A DNA stretch of 64,000 nt from Actinomadura barringtoniae. GTDB lineage: Bacteria; Actinomycetota; Actinomycetes; Streptosporangiales; Streptosporangiaceae. The notes beneath the pieces were generated by a model that was not told where the DNA came from, made no database searches, and saw nothing but the letters and a program-made list of their open reading frames with translations. Where the stretch lies: positions 248,001 to 312,000 of the forward strand of contig NZ_JAGEOJ010000006.1 in NCBI RefSeq assembly GCF_017573505.1, given 5' to 3'. Below are positions 42,034-51,035 of the stretch, piece after piece. The translations under genes and the position numbers were made by a program. Each line of letters begins with the position of its first letter. Positions within the stretch are counted from its first letter, which is position 1.

Positions 42034-43524
42034 GTGGCGAGCCTGTTCCGCACGAAGTCCGTCGAGCAGTCGATCCGGGACACCGAGGAACCCGGCCACC
42101 AGCTACGACGACGATTGTCGGCGCTGGACCTGACGGTGTTCGGTGTCGGTGTGATCGTCGGTACGGGCATCTTCGTGCTGACCGGGCAGGTCGCCAAGGA
42201 CAAGGCCGGGCCCGCGGTGGCGATCTCGTTCGTGCTGGCGGCCGTCGTCTGCGGGCTCGCGGCGCTCTGCTACGCCGAGTTCGCCTCGACCGTGCCGGTC
42301 GCCGGATCGGCCTACACCTTCTCCTATGCCACGCTCGGCGAGTTCCCCGCCTGGATCATCGGCTGGGACCTGATCCTGGAGCTGGCGCTCGGCGCGGCGG
42401 TGGTCGCGGTCGGCTGGTCGGGGTACGCGGTCTCGCTGCTGGACGACATCGGGATCACGATCCCGGCGTCGATCAGCAATCCGCCCGGCGAGGGCGGCTC
42501 GATCAACATCCCGGCGATCCTGCTGGTGCTGGCCGTGACCGCGCTGCTGGTCGGCGGCATCAAGATCACTTCGCGGGTGAACGCGGTCATCGTCGGGGTC
42601 AAGATCGCCATCGTGCTGCTGGTGATCATCGCCGGCCTGTTCTTCGTCAAGGCCGACAACTACAGCCCGTTCATCCCCAAGTCCGTCTCCAACGACTCGG
42701 TCAGCGGGATGCAGGCACCGCTCATGCAGGTGCTCTTCGGCATCACGCCGGTGAGCTTCGGCTGGCTCGGCATCTTCGCCGCCGTCGCGCTGGTCTTCTT
42801 CGCCTACATCGGGTTCGACATCGTCGCGACCGCGGCGGAAGAGGCCAAGCGCCCGCAGCGCGACATGCCGATCGGCCTGATCGGATCCCTGGCCGTCACG
42901 GCCATCCTGTACGCCGCGGTCTCGCTGGTGGTCGTCGGCATGCAGAACTACACCAAGCTCAGTGACGAGGCACCGCTCGCCGACGCCTTCAAGGCCAACG
43001 GCCATTCGTCGTTCGCCACCATCATCAGCATCGGCGCCGTCGTCGGCCTCACCAGCGTCGTGCTGATCCTGCTGCTCGGCCAGAGCCGGGTCTTCTTCGC
43101 GATGGGCCGCGACGGGCTGCTGCCGTCCTGGCTGTCGGCCGTGCACCCGCGCTTCGGCACCCCGTACCGCTCGACGATCATCATGGGCACGATCGTGGCC
43201 GCGCTGGCGGGCTTCATCCCGCTGTCCAAGCTGGCCGAGCTGGTCAACATCGGCACGCTGTTCGCGTTCGTGGTGGTGTCGATCGGCGTGGTGATCCTGC
43301 GCCGCACCCGCCCGGAGCTGCCCCGCGCGTTCCGGACGCCGTGGGTGCCGGTGATCCCGATCCTGTCCGTGCTCGCCTGCCTGTTCGTGATGATCAACCT
43401 GCCGGTGGAGACGTGGCTGCGGTTCTTCGCCTGGATGGTGATCGGCGTGGTGATCTACTTCGCGTACGGCGCCCGGCACAGCCGCGTCGCGCGGGCGACC
43501 GAGGCGCAGCAGGTCAAGAGCTGA
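42034..43524 (+). CDS. APC-family amino acid permease (cationic amino acid transporter-like)
   Basis: 496 residues, about 12 membrane segments. The first helix carries the APC substrate motif GVIVGTGIFVLTG. FFAYIGFDIVATAAEEAKRP followed by QRDMP is the hallmark loop of cationic amino acid transporters, and GQSRVFFAMGRDGLLPSWLS is typical of helix 8-9. The GTG start has GAGGGAG about 12 bases upstream. It stands alone between the fadB terminator and fprA. Probable proton- or sodium-coupled uptake of an amino acid; substrate not assigned. Confidence 0.9.
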   Translation: MASLFRTKSVEQSIRDTEEPGHQLRRRLSALDLTVFGVGVIVGTGIFVLTGQVAKDKAGPAVAISFVLAAVVCGLAALCYAEFASTVPVAGSAYTFSYATLGEFPAWIIGWDLILELALGAAVVAVGWSGYAVSLLDDIGITIPASISNPPGEGGSINIPAILLVLAVTALLVGGIKITSRVNAVIVGVKIAIVLLVIIAGLFFVKADNYSPFIPKSVSNDSVSGMQAPLMQVLFGITPVSFGWLGIFAAVALVFFAYIGFDIVATAAEEAKRPQRDMPIGLIGSLAVTAILYAAVSLVVVGMQNYTKLSDEAPLADAFKANGHSSFATIISIGAVVGLTSVVLILLLGQSRVFFAMGRDGLLPSWLSAVHPRFGTPYRSTIIMGTIVAALAGFIPLSKLAELVNIGTLFAFVVVSIGVVILRRTRPELPRAFRTPWVPVIPILSVLACLFVMINLPVETWLRFFAWMVIGVVIYFAYGARHSRVARATEAQQVKS

Positions 43525-43589
43525 GAAGCACGATTCGCACCGGCGGGTGATCGTCCTCACGGTGTCCTTTTGGACGCCGTGTAGGCAGA

Positions 43590-44942
43590 ATGGCGCGCAT
43601 GGCGACTCCTCCGCAGGTTGCAGTGATCGGTTCCGGCCCGGCCGGGCTGTACGCCGCCGAAGCCCTGGTGAAGCAGACCGACGGCGACGTGCAGGTCGAC
43701 GTCTTCGACCGGCTGCCGACGCCGTACGGGCTGGTGCGCTACGGGGTCGCGCCCGACCACAAGTCGATCAAGTCGATCGCCCGTTACCTGCAGCGCGTGC
43801 TGGAGGGCGCGGGGGTCCGGTTCTTCGGCGAGATGGAGCTCGGCCGCGACCTGAGCCGCGCCGACCTCCTGGAGTGCTATGACGCCGTCATCTACTCCAC
43901 CGGCGCGATGGTCGACCGCCAGCTCGGCATCCCGGGCGAGAACCTGCCGGGCAGCGTCGCCGCCACCGACTTCGTCAACTGGTACTGCGGCCACCCCGAC
44001 GCCGCCCACCACGACTTCGACCTGACGGCACGCGAGGTCGCGGTCATCGGCGTCGGCAACGTCGCCGTCGACGTCGTCCGGATCCTGGCCAAGACGCCCG
44101 AGGAGCTCCGCGACACCGACGTTCCCGAGCAGGTGCTGGAGAAGCTGGCGCAGAGCCGGGTGGAGCGCATCCACATGATCGGGCGGCGCGGCCCGGCGCA
44201 GGCCAAGTTCACCACCAAGGAGGCCCGCGAGCTCGGCGAGCTCCCGAACGCCTCCATCCACGTCCTGCCGCAGGACATGGACCTGGACCCCGCCAGCGCG
44301 ACGGTCGCCGAGAACGACCGGCACGTGCGCGGCAACGTCAAGGTGCTGAACGGCTGGACCGGTGAGCCCGCCGCGGCGCCGCGCCGCATCGACGTGCGCT
44401 TCTGGCTGGCCCCCGAGGAAATCCTCGGCACCGCCCAGGTCGAGGGCCTGAAGCTCGAGCGGACGCGGCTGGACGACAGCGGCCGGGTGGCCGGCACCGG
44501 GGAGTACGAGACGCTCCCGGTCGGCATGGTGCTGCGCTCGGTCGGTTACCAGAGCGTCCCGCTCGACGGCGTCCCGTTCGACGAGCGCTACCACGTGGTG
44601 CCGAACGAGGGCGGCCGGATCCTCGACTCCGACGGCACGCAGGTCCTCCGCGAGTACGTCGCCGGCTGGATCAAGCGCGGCCCGACCGGCGTGGTCGGCA
44701 CCAACAAGTCCGACGCGGCCGAGACCGTCAAGAACCTCCTCGCCGACCTCAAGGACGACCGCGAGCGCCCCTCACGCACGATCGAGGAGCTGCTGGAATC
44801 GCGTGGGCTGCCGGTGGTGACCTACTCCGACTGGCTCAACCTGGACGCCGCGGAGATCGCCCTGGCTCGTTCCCTCAACCGTGGCGAACGCGTGAAACTG
44901 GCTCACTGGGAGGCCATGCGGAACGCCATCCGGCCCTCTTGA
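43590..44942 (+). CDS. fprA: Ferredoxin-NADP+ reductase, adrenodoxin-reductase type (FprA)
   Basis: 450 residues. FAD site VIGSGPAGLYAAEAL at the N-terminus, PYGLVRYGVAPDHKSIKS (about 50-67) typical of the family, NADPH site VAVIGVGNVAVDVVRIL (about 150) and IHMIGRRGPAQAKFT. The C-terminal GWIKRGPTGVVGTNKSDA closes the FAD site. It passes NADPH electrons to ferredoxins and so to cytochromes P450 or other oxidases. The ATG at 43590 lacks a clear ribosome-binding site; a second in-frame ATG lies at 43599. Confidence 0.92.
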   Translation: MARMATPPQVAVIGSGPAGLYAAEALVKQTDGDVQVDVFDRLPTPYGLVRYGVAPDHKSIKSIARYLQRVLEGAGVRFFGEMELGRDLSRADLLECYDAVIYSTGAMVDRQLGIPGENLPGSVAATDFVNWYCGHPDAAHHDFDLTAREVAVIGVGNVAVDVVRILAKTPEELRDTDVPEQVLEKLAQSRVERIHMIGRRGPAQAKFTTKEARELGELPNASIHVLPQDMDLDPASATVAENDRHVRGNVKVLNGWTGEPAAAPRRIDVRFWLAPEEILGTAQVEGLKLERTRLDDSGRVAGTGEYETLPVGMVLRSVGYQSVPLDGVPFDERYHVVPNEGGRILDSDGTQVLREYVAGWIKRGPTGVVGTNKSDAAETVKNLLADLKDDRERPSRTIEELLESRGLPVVTYSDWLNLDAAEIALARSLNRGERVKLAHWEAMRNAIRPS

Positions 44943-45106
44943 ACACCGCTCGGTAGCCCCTCGAACCACCGAAGAGTCGGCGTTCCGACCCAACCCCTTC
45001 CGAATCGCACGACCATCCGGGCCAATCACGGCAAAGCTCCGGCCTGCGAAGACATGCCGTGAGGGAAACAGTGACGCGAGTGTGATCGGGGCGCTACGGT
45101 GCGCGT

Positions 45107-45472
45107 GTGACCGGTGGTCCAGAGCTGTACGGATTCCCCCCGCCCGGCGCGCTGCCCGACCTGAGGTGGCTCGGCCCGGACTACGTTTCCGTACTCGTGT
45201 ACGACCTGACGCAGGGCCTGCTGCGCCAGGACACGGGCACGTGCGTGATGGGGGTGCGGTGTGAGGGCGAGCCCGAGATGAAGGCCGCCGTCGACCCCGC
45301 CGGGGTGATCCGTGCCCACGACGCGTGCTTCCCGCTCCAGGTCTTCGTCCAGGACGGCGCGGGCCGTCCCTGGCGCCTCAGCGGCCTGTGGACCTACTCG
45401 GGCCGCGACCTCGGCACCCCCGCCGCCTCGATCACGCATTTCTGGCAGCTGGTCGCCGCCGAAGGCGTCTGA
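45107..45472 (+). CDS. Hypothetical protein, 121 residues
   Basis: GTG at 45107. A TACGGT box ends six bases upstream, suggesting a leaderless transcript. The protein is predicted soluble with strands around LGPDYVSVLVYDLTQG and PLQVFVQDGAGRPWRLSGLW. Two cysteines (CVMGVRC) are close together. I recognise no family. It stands between fprA and the LLM/aldo-keto reductase operon and has the GC pattern of the core genes. Confidence 0.6.
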   Translation: MTGGPELYGFPPPGALPDLRWLGPDYVSVLVYDLTQGLLRQDTGTCVMGVRCEGEPEMKAAVDPAGVIRAHDACFPLQVFVQDGAGRPWRLSGLWTYSGRDLGTPAASITHFWQLVAAEGV

Positions 45473-45516
45473 ACCGACGGCCCGTCCCCCAAAACCCCAC
45501 TCGACGATAAAGGGCA

Positions 45517-45537
45517 TTCGTCTTAACGAAGTTCGTT
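45517..45537. promoter_or_regulatory. Overlapping palindromes upstream of the LLM oxidoreductase
   Basis: AACGAA (45525-45530), G, TTCGTT (45532-45537) form a perfect 13-base palindrome. A further TTCGT (45517-45521) pairs with ACGAA (45526-45530). It is in an AT-rich patch 56 bases before the ATG, a plausible TetR-type operator. Confidence 0.5.
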
Positions 45538-45592
45538 TTCTCCGGCGGCGCCCGGTTGACCCGCTCACGGGCCCGGAGAGACGTTGTCGAGT

Positions 45593-46537
45593 ATGTCCGA
45601 GTTCCGATTTTCCTTGAATCTCTTCGGTATCAGTTTGAAGGACGGCGACGTCTTCAAAGAAAAGTGCCGCGAGGCGGAACGACAAGGGTTCGACGCCGTC
45701 TACGCGCCCGACCATCTCGGGGAGGTCGCGCCGTTCCCGGCCCTGGTCGCCGCCGCGGCGGCGACCGAACGGCTCCGGGTGGGCACGCTGGTGCTCAACT
45801 CGGCGTTCTGGAACCCGCACCTGCTCGCCCGCGAGGTGGCCACCACCGACCTGCTCACCGGCGGCCGGCTGGAGGTCGGCATCGGCGCCGGCTACTCCAA
45901 GTGGGAGTTCGACGAGGCGAGCATCGGGTTCGAGCCGTTCGGCAAGCGGGTCGACCGCCTCACCGAGACCCTCACCGTGATGGAGAAGCTGTTCGGCGGC
46001 GAGGGCTATGAGGCGCGCCGCCCGCTGCGCGAGAACATGGGCCTGCCAGACATCGCGCCGGTCCAGCGCCAGGGCTTCGGCGGCTACGGCCCGCCGCTGC
46101 TCGTCGGCGGTACGGGCGACCGGATGATGCGGCTGGCCGCCGAGCACGCCGACATCGTCGGCATCACCGGCCTGTTCCAGGTGAAGGGGCGGCCGCCCGG
46201 CACGCTGCAGATCGGCACCGCCGCCGACGCCGACGACCGGGTGCGCTTCGTACGCGAGCACGCCGGTGACCGCGTCGACCGGATCGAGTGGAACATCCTC
46301 GTCGCGGCCGTGGTCGTGACCGGCGACCGCCGCGCAGGCGCGGAACAGGTCAAGGCGCAGTTCGGGCTCGATCTGAGCGTCGACGACATCCTGGAGACGC
46401 CGTTCGTGCTCATCGGGACCGTCGACCAGATCGCCGAGAACGTGCGCGCCAACCGGGAGCGGTTCGGCTTCACGCATCTGACCGTCAACGGCCTGTTCAG
46501 CGATTCCTTCGTCCCGGTGATCGAGGCTTTGCGCTGA
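45593..46537 (+). CDS. LLM-class (luciferase-like, probably F420-dependent) oxidoreductase
   Basis: 314 residues from the ATG at 45593; a TTG nine bases earlier is an alternative. TIM-barrel luciferase-like signatures: GFDAVYAPDHLGEVAPFPAL, RVGTLVLNSAFWNPHLLARE, TTDLLTGGRLEVGIGAGYSK WEF, and PPLLVGGTGDRMMRLAAEHAD. These features are common in actinomycete F420-linked reductases (MSMEG/Rv groups), but cofactor F420 versus FMN cannot be proven here. The TGA overlaps the ATG of the aldo/keto reductase by one base, so both are one operon. Confidence 0.87.
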   Translation: MSEFRFSLNLFGISLKDGDVFKEKCREAERQGFDAVYAPDHLGEVAPFPALVAAAAATERLRVGTLVLNSAFWNPHLLAREVATTDLLTGGRLEVGIGAGYSKWEFDEASIGFEPFGKRVDRLTETLTVMEKLFGGEGYEARRPLRENMGLPDIAPVQRQGFGGYGPPLLVGGTGDRMMRLAAEHADIVGITGLFQVKGRPPGTLQIGTAADADDRVRFVREHAGDRVDRIEWNILVAAVVVTGDRRAGAEQVKAQFGLDLSVDDILETPFVLIGTVDQIAENVRANRERFGFTHLTVNGLFSDSFVPVIEALR

Positions 46538-47622
46538 TGCGGTACACGCTGCTCGGAAAGACCGGGGTGCGCGTTTCCGAAATCGCCTTGGGCACGATGA
46601 CGTTCGGCGAGGACTGGGGATGGGGCGCGTCCAAGGAAACGTGCGCGCGCCTGCTCGACGTTTACGCCGAGGCCGGCGGCAATCTCGTCGACACGGCCAA
46701 CAACTACACCAACGGCAGCGCCGAATCGATTCTGGGCGAACTGCTGGAGGGCCGCCGGGACCGGTTCATCGTCTCGACCAAGTACACGCTGCAGACCCGG
46801 CCCGGCGACATCAACTCCGCCGGCAACCACCGCAAGAACCTGGTCTGCTCGCTGGAGCGGAGCCTGCGCAGGCTCCGCACCGACCACATCGACGTGCTGT
46901 GGGTGCACGCCCGCGACACCCTCACCCCGATCCCCGAAGTCATGCGCGCGCTCGACGACCAGGTCCGCGCCGGCAAGCTGCTGTACGTCGGCGTCTCGGA
47001 CTGGCCGGCCTGGGAGGTCGCGCAGGCCAACACGCTGGCGGACCTGCGCGGCTGGTCGCCGTTCGCCGGGCTGCAGATCCGCTACAACCTCCTGGACCGC
47101 AGCCCCGAACGCGACCTGCTGCCGATGGCACGCGGCTTCGACCTGCCGGTACTGGCGTTCGGTCCGCTCGCCGAGGGCCGCCTCACCGGCAAGTACCTGA
47201 ACGGCAACGGGAGCGGTCATGGCAACGGGAGCGGCGAGACCGGGCGGCTCACGCCCGGAATGTGGCCGCAGACCCAGACCGGCAGCGACGACATCGTGCA
47301 CGAGGTGCTCAAGGTCGCGCGCGACGGTGGCTGGAGCCCCGCCCAGGTCGCGCTGGCCTGGCTGCGCACCCGGCCCGGCACCGTGATCCCCCTGATCGGC
47401 GCCACCAGCGAGGCCCAGCTGCGCGACTGCCTGGGCAGCGCCGAGATCACCCTGGCGGACGAGCACCTGGCCCGCCTGGACGAGGTCAGCCGGATCCCGC
47501 TCGGGTTCCCGCACGACTTCCTGCGCCTGAGCTTCAACACCGAGGCCATCTACGGCGAGCAGTGGCGCCAGGTCGACGACCGCCGCACCACCGTTCGCCG
47601 GGTCCCGAACGACGCCCTCTGA
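46537..47622 (+). CDS. Aldo/keto reductase
   Basis: 361 residues. The catalytic tetrad is visible as D52, Y57, K82 and H124 (LVDTANNY, STKYTL, DVLWVHARD). The NADPH site includes AGKLLYVGVSDWP and VIPLIGATSEAQL. A glycine/asparagine-rich insert (GNGSGHGNGSGE, about 227-238) interrupts the barrel loop, otherwise typical. It reduces an aldehyde or ketone, perhaps on the same small molecule as the coupled LLM enzyme. It ends at a strong terminator. Confidence 0.88.
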   Translation: MRYTLLGKTGVRVSEIALGTMTFGEDWGWGASKETCARLLDVYAEAGGNLVDTANNYTNGSAESILGELLEGRRDRFIVSTKYTLQTRPGDINSAGNHRKNLVCSLERSLRRLRTDHIDVLWVHARDTLTPIPEVMRALDDQVRAGKLLYVGVSDWPAWEVAQANTLADLRGWSPFAGLQIRYNLLDRSPERDLLPMARGFDLPVLAFGPLAEGRLTGKYLNGNGSGHGNGSGETGRLTPGMWPQTQTGSDDIVHEVLKVARDGGWSPAQVALAWLRTRPGTVIPLIGATSEAQLRDCLGSAEITLADEHLARLDEVSRIPLGFPHDFLRLSFNTEAIYGEQWRQVDDRRTTVRRVPNDAL

Positions 47623-47642
47623 CCCCGTTCCCCAGTCACAAC

Positions 47643-47678
47643 GCTGCCGCGCGACTCCTCCCGTCGCGCGGCAGCTTT
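47643..47678. terminator. Bidirectional terminator
   Basis: GCTGCCGCGCGAC (47643-47655) pairs perfectly with GTCGCGCGGCAGC (47663-47675) around seven bases, followed by TTT. It lies between convergent genes. Confidence 0.82.
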
Positions 47679-47817
47679 CGTATGCGCACAAGCATTCGTA
47701 CGAGCACCGCCCGAAACAAGCGCACAGCACAGCTCCCCCATGAACAGCACAGCGCGCCCGCGGCGGCGGCCGCGGACGCGCTCCCTGGTACGTGGGCCGG
47801 GTACCAGGCTGTTGCGG

Positions 47818-49467
47818 TCAGAGATGGATCCCCTCGGGACCGGCGATCATCACGTCCAGCAGGACGGGGCCGTCGACGGTGAAGGAGCGCTTGAGCGCCT
47901 CCTGCAGCTGGCTCGCGGTCTCGACGCGTTCGGCCGGGCAGCCGAAGCCCTGCGCGATCGCGGCGGTGTCAACGCCGGTCAGGTCCCAGCCGCTCCGCCA
48001 CTTCTCCTGCTCCATGATGCTGATCTTGAGCGAGACGTAGCCGGCGTTGTCGGGGATGACGAACGTGACGGGCAGGTTGTGCTTGGCGGCCGTCCACAGC
48101 GCGTGCAGCGTGTACTGGGCCGATCCCTCGCCGACGACCGCCACGGTGCGCCGGTCGGGCCTGGCCATCGCGTAACCCACCGCGCCGGCGAACGGGAAGC
48201 CCAGCGCGCCGGTGGTGGAGGCGAAGTAGTCGTTGCCCGGGCCCAGGTGGATCTGCTCGTGGAAGTACGTCCGGTCGATCGGCAGCTCCTCGAACACGGC
48301 GGCGTCCGGCGGAAGCTCCTGCGCCAGCGTGTGGAACAGGTAGGCCTGGGTGAGCGGCTCGGTCGCCTCCGGAACGGGGATCTCCTCGCGGGCCACCGGC
48401 TCGGCGGCCTCTCCCCTGGGCTCGATCAGCGGGACGAGCCCGCGGACCGCCGCGCCGGGCGGGCACACGTAGGTGGTCGAGGCGATCGACCACGAGGCCT
48501 GCTCGGGGTCGTCGGTCACGTGCAGGATCGTGGTGCCCTCGGGGAGCGCGTCCCAGACGACCTTGGAGTCCAGGTCGGCGGGGTGCGTCGCGAACAGGTC
48601 CATCGAGGTGATCAGCGTGAACGCGGGCCCGCCGAGCACCGCGACGACGTCGTGCCCGCTGAGGATCTCGCTGATCATCGCCGGGATCGGCGGCAGGTGG
48701 CGGCCGAAGCGCGGGTGCGTCTCGGGGAAGCTGGCGCGCGGCCAGGCGGGGCTGCCGTAGACCGTGGCGTTCAGCCGTTCGGCCAGCGCGACCAGGTCCT
48801 GCCGCGCGCCCTGGGTCTCGACGGCGGGCCCGGCGACCAGCGCGGGCCGTTCGGCCGCGTTGAGCGCCGCCGCCAGCTCGGTCAGCGCCTCCTGGTCGGG
48901 GCTGACGGCGTTGCGGACCCTGCGGGGAACGACCGGCACCTCGGCGGCGGGCCGCACCCAGTCGTCCTCGGGGATGGAGACGAAGACCGGGCCCTTCGGG
49001 GCCTGGTTGGCGATGTGGAACGCCTTCAGCAGCAGCTCAGGCACGTCCTGCGGCCGCGCGGGCTCGCCGGTCCACTTCACGTACGGCTGCGGCAGCAGCG
49101 TCGCGTCGCGCGCCTTCAGGAACGGCTCGCCCAGCATCATCCGCCGGCCCTGCTGACCACCGATGATCACCATCGGGGTGTGCGCGCCGGAGGCGTTGTA
49201 GACCGACCCCATCGCGTTCCCCAGGCCCGCGCCGCCGTTCACGATGACCAGCGGCGAGACGCCGGTCGCCTGCGCGTAGCCGTCGGCCATCGCGACGACG
49301 GTCGCCTCCTGCAGGCCCATCACGAAGCGGATGTCGTCGGGCCAGTTCTCGAACAGCTTCATCTCGGTGAGGCTGGGGTTGCTGAAGACGGTCGTCATGC
49401 CGAGCTCGCGCAGCAGCTGCATGGTGGCGGCGCGAACGGTCCCGTCGCCCGCCGTGGGTGTCGTCAT
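47818..49467 (-). CDS. ThDP-dependent decarboxylase-like protein (benzoylformate decarboxylase homologue with altered active site)
   Basis: 549 residues. The whole chain aligns with Pseudomonas benzoylformate decarboxylase: E54 in GLQEATVV is the ThDP-activating Glu, then ADGYAQAT, GLGNAMGS, ALWTAAKHNLPVTFVIPD. But the family catalytic residues are changed: Ser26 becomes L33 (NPSLTE), His70 becomes N77 (VNGGAG), and His281 aligns with Ile in GPAFTLITS. The Mg/ThDP motif GDG...NN reads GEG...DN. It may catalyse a different ThDP reaction or be inactive. The ATG at 49467 is preceded by GAAGGAGAG. It lies at the left flank of the SnoaL-rich cluster and reads away from it. Confidence 0.82.
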   Translation of the reverse strand: MTTPTAGDGTVRAATMQLLRELGMTTVFSNPSLTEMKLFENWPDDIRFVMGLQEATVVAMADGYAQATGVSPLVIVNGGAGLGNAMGSVYNASGAHTPMVIIGGQQGRRMMLGEPFLKARDATLLPQPYVKWTGEPARPQDVPELLLKAFHIANQAPKGPVFVSIPEDDWVRPAAEVPVVPRRVRNAVSPDQEALTELAAALNAAERPALVAGPAVETQGARQDLVALAERLNATVYGSPAWPRASFPETHPRFGRHLPPIPAMISEILSGHDVVAVLGGPAFTLITSMDLFATHPADLDSKVVWDALPEGTTILHVTDDPEQASWSIASTTYVCPPGAAVRGLVPLIEPRGEAAEPVAREEIPVPEATEPLTQAYLFHTLAQELPPDAAVFEELPIDRTYFHEQIHLGPGNDYFASTTGALGFPFAGAVGYAMARPDRRTVAVVGEGSAQYTLHALWTAAKHNLPVTFVIPDNAGYVSLKISIMEQEKWRSGWDLTGVDTAAIAQGFGCPAERVETASQLQEALKRSFTVDGPVLLDVMIAGPEGIHL

Positions 49468-49799
49468 CGGTAAGCACTCTCCTTCAGGTTCAGAGTCGCG
49501 GTGCCGCCATCAGACGTCACGGTTTCCGATGCTTGTTCCAGCTCAGAAAATGCGGGCGCCGGGGTCAATGTCCGCCCGCTTCACGACGCGCACTCGGGCA
49601 AGTCGCGGTGATGACTGCGACAGGTCGCTGATCATGATGAAAGCCGTTCGCCGCCGCTCACGAGGACTTGCCAGAATGCGCCGGTCGCGTTCCCGCATCC
49701 TTCACAGTTCCGCAGCGGTCGCATTACCGTGCAATCAAACGGCCGACGATGCGCCGACACCATCCAGGAAATGCGGCGCTGCCGGGAGGTGACACTGCC
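49468..49799. other. 332-base divergent intergenic region
   Basis: Contains the promoters for the decarboxylase-like gene (minus) and the SnoaL-like gene (plus). I see no convincing -35/-10 pair, hairpin or gene in it. Confidence 0.5.
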
Positions 49800-50246
49800 A
49801 TGCCGCTCAGTGATTCGACCATCAGAACGCTCGCGAACGAATGGTTCGAGGCGCTGGACCGCCACGCACCACTAGAGGAGGTCACGCGGTTCCTCAGTGA
49901 CGACGACGAATTCGAGATGCGCCTGCCCGAAGGCGTGCTGCGCGGAAGCTCGGGATTCGCCGACTGGTACGGAATGGCGACGACCAGGTTCTTCGACCAG
50001 CGGCAGACCATCACGGGCCTCGCCACCGACGCCGACGGCGACGAGAGGGGCGAGGAGGTGTCGGTCGACATCGACGTCAACTGGCAGGCGCGCACGCGCG
50101 ACCCGTCCGGGCCGACGAGCCAGTGGATCGGCTTCGACGTGAAGCAGACCTGGGTCGTCGTTCCCGGCGCCGACGGAACGGGAGCCAGGATCAAGACCTA
50201 CAGCATCAACGGCCTGACGCCGATGCCCGGCTCCGCGTCGCTCTAG
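49800..50246 (+). CDS. SnoaL-like (NTF2 fold) protein A
   Basis: 148 residues from the ATG at 49800 with GGGAGGTGA nine bases upstream. NTF2-like core: ANEWFEALDRHAPLEEVTRF, then GFADWYGMATTRFFDQRQTI, VDIDVNWQARTRD and IKTYSINGLTPMP. It matches the protein at 58311 along its length (LDRH.P, a WY/TRFFD stretch, VNWQ, a TY..N.L.P ending), so the two are paralogues. Such proteins act as cyclases, hydrolases, isomerases or ligand binders in polyketide and aromatic pathways. It heads a plus-strand operon with the DUF2306 and Rieske genes. Confidence 0.8.
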   Translation: MPLSDSTIRTLANEWFEALDRHAPLEEVTRFLSDDDEFEMRLPEGVLRGSSGFADWYGMATTRFFDQRQTITGLATDADGDERGEEVSVDIDVNWQARTRDPSGPTSQWIGFDVKQTWVVVPGADGTGARIKTYSINGLTPMPGSASL

Positions 50247-50270
50247 GAGAGCCCTCGGGGAGGTTGATGA

Positions 50271-51014
50271 ATGACCACGACCAAAAGCACATCCGCCGTT
50301 CGTGACGACGCACCAAGAAAGAGAAACCGGCCAGGGTGGTGGCGGTCCCTGTGGATCGTGCCCCTGGCCGGTTACTGTCTCTATTTCTCCGGCTACGCCT
50401 GGTACCACTACATCAGGTTCGACCCCGACTACGTGAGCGCCTCGATCCGGGACACGCGCTACCATTTCCTGCTCTTCGCGCTGCACGTGAACCTGGGCGG
50501 CGTCGCGGTGGCCACGGCCTGGATGCAGGTATGGCAGTGGCTGCGCAACAACCATCCGAAGGTGCACCGGATCACCGGGCGCTTCTACTTCTTCCTCGGC
50601 GTCTTTCCCGCCGGCCTGCTCGCCATTCCGAACGCGATGCTCTCCTTCTCCAGAGTGGCGGGCTTCGCGCTCTTCGTGCTGGCCCTGCTGTGGCTCGGCA
50701 GCGGCGTGGCGGGCCTGCGGGCGACGCTCCAGCACCGCTACGAGGACCACCACCGCTGGATGGTCCGCAACATCGCCATGACCACGGCGATCGTGAGCAT
50801 GCGCGTCATCAACGAGCCGATCGAGTGGTTCATGAGGACGTTCATGCCCGACAGTCCCCCGCTGTCGCCGCTCGAGGTGTACGGGGCCGCCGCGTGGACC
50901 GCCATCATCACGCACCTGCTCGTCGCCGAGTGGTTCGTGCTGCGCCCGCGCCACCACCGGCGCTCCGGCGGCCGGCCGCCCCAGCGCCCCGCGCACGCCA
51001 CCGCGAACGCGTGA
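50271..51014 (+). CDS. DUF2306 multi-pass membrane protein
   Basis: 247 residues with about six hydrophobic helices. The family signature HPKVHRITGRFYFFLG (about 94-109) is present, with further conserved histidines in FALHVNLGG (about 65-73) and EDHHRWMVRNIAM (about 160-172). These His pairs in membrane helices could ligate haem or metal. The N-terminus is basic and cytoplasmic; the tail is Arg/Pro-rich. It lies 24 bases after the SnoaL-like gene and 21 before the Rieske ferredoxin, so a membrane redox partnership is plausible but unproven. Confidence 0.82.
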   Translation: MTTTKSTSAVRDDAPRKRNRPGWWRSLWIVPLAGYCLYFSGYAWYHYIRFDPDYVSASIRDTRYHFLLFALHVNLGGVAVATAWMQVWQWLRNNHPKVHRITGRFYFFLGVFPAGLLAIPNAMLSFSRVAGFALFVLALLWLGSGVAGLRATLQHRYEDHHRWMVRNIAMTTAIVSMRVINEPIEWFMRTFMPDSPPLSPLEVYGAAAWTAIITHLLVAEWFVLRPRHHRRSGGRPPQRPAHATANA

Positions 51015-51035
51015 CGAACCGAACAGGAGATCCAG

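Noticed and set aside
42103..43560. Long open frame antisense to the amino acid permease
   Set aside because: It is an Asp/Arg/His-rich translation typical of reversed high-GC codons; the plus-strand permease is unambiguous.
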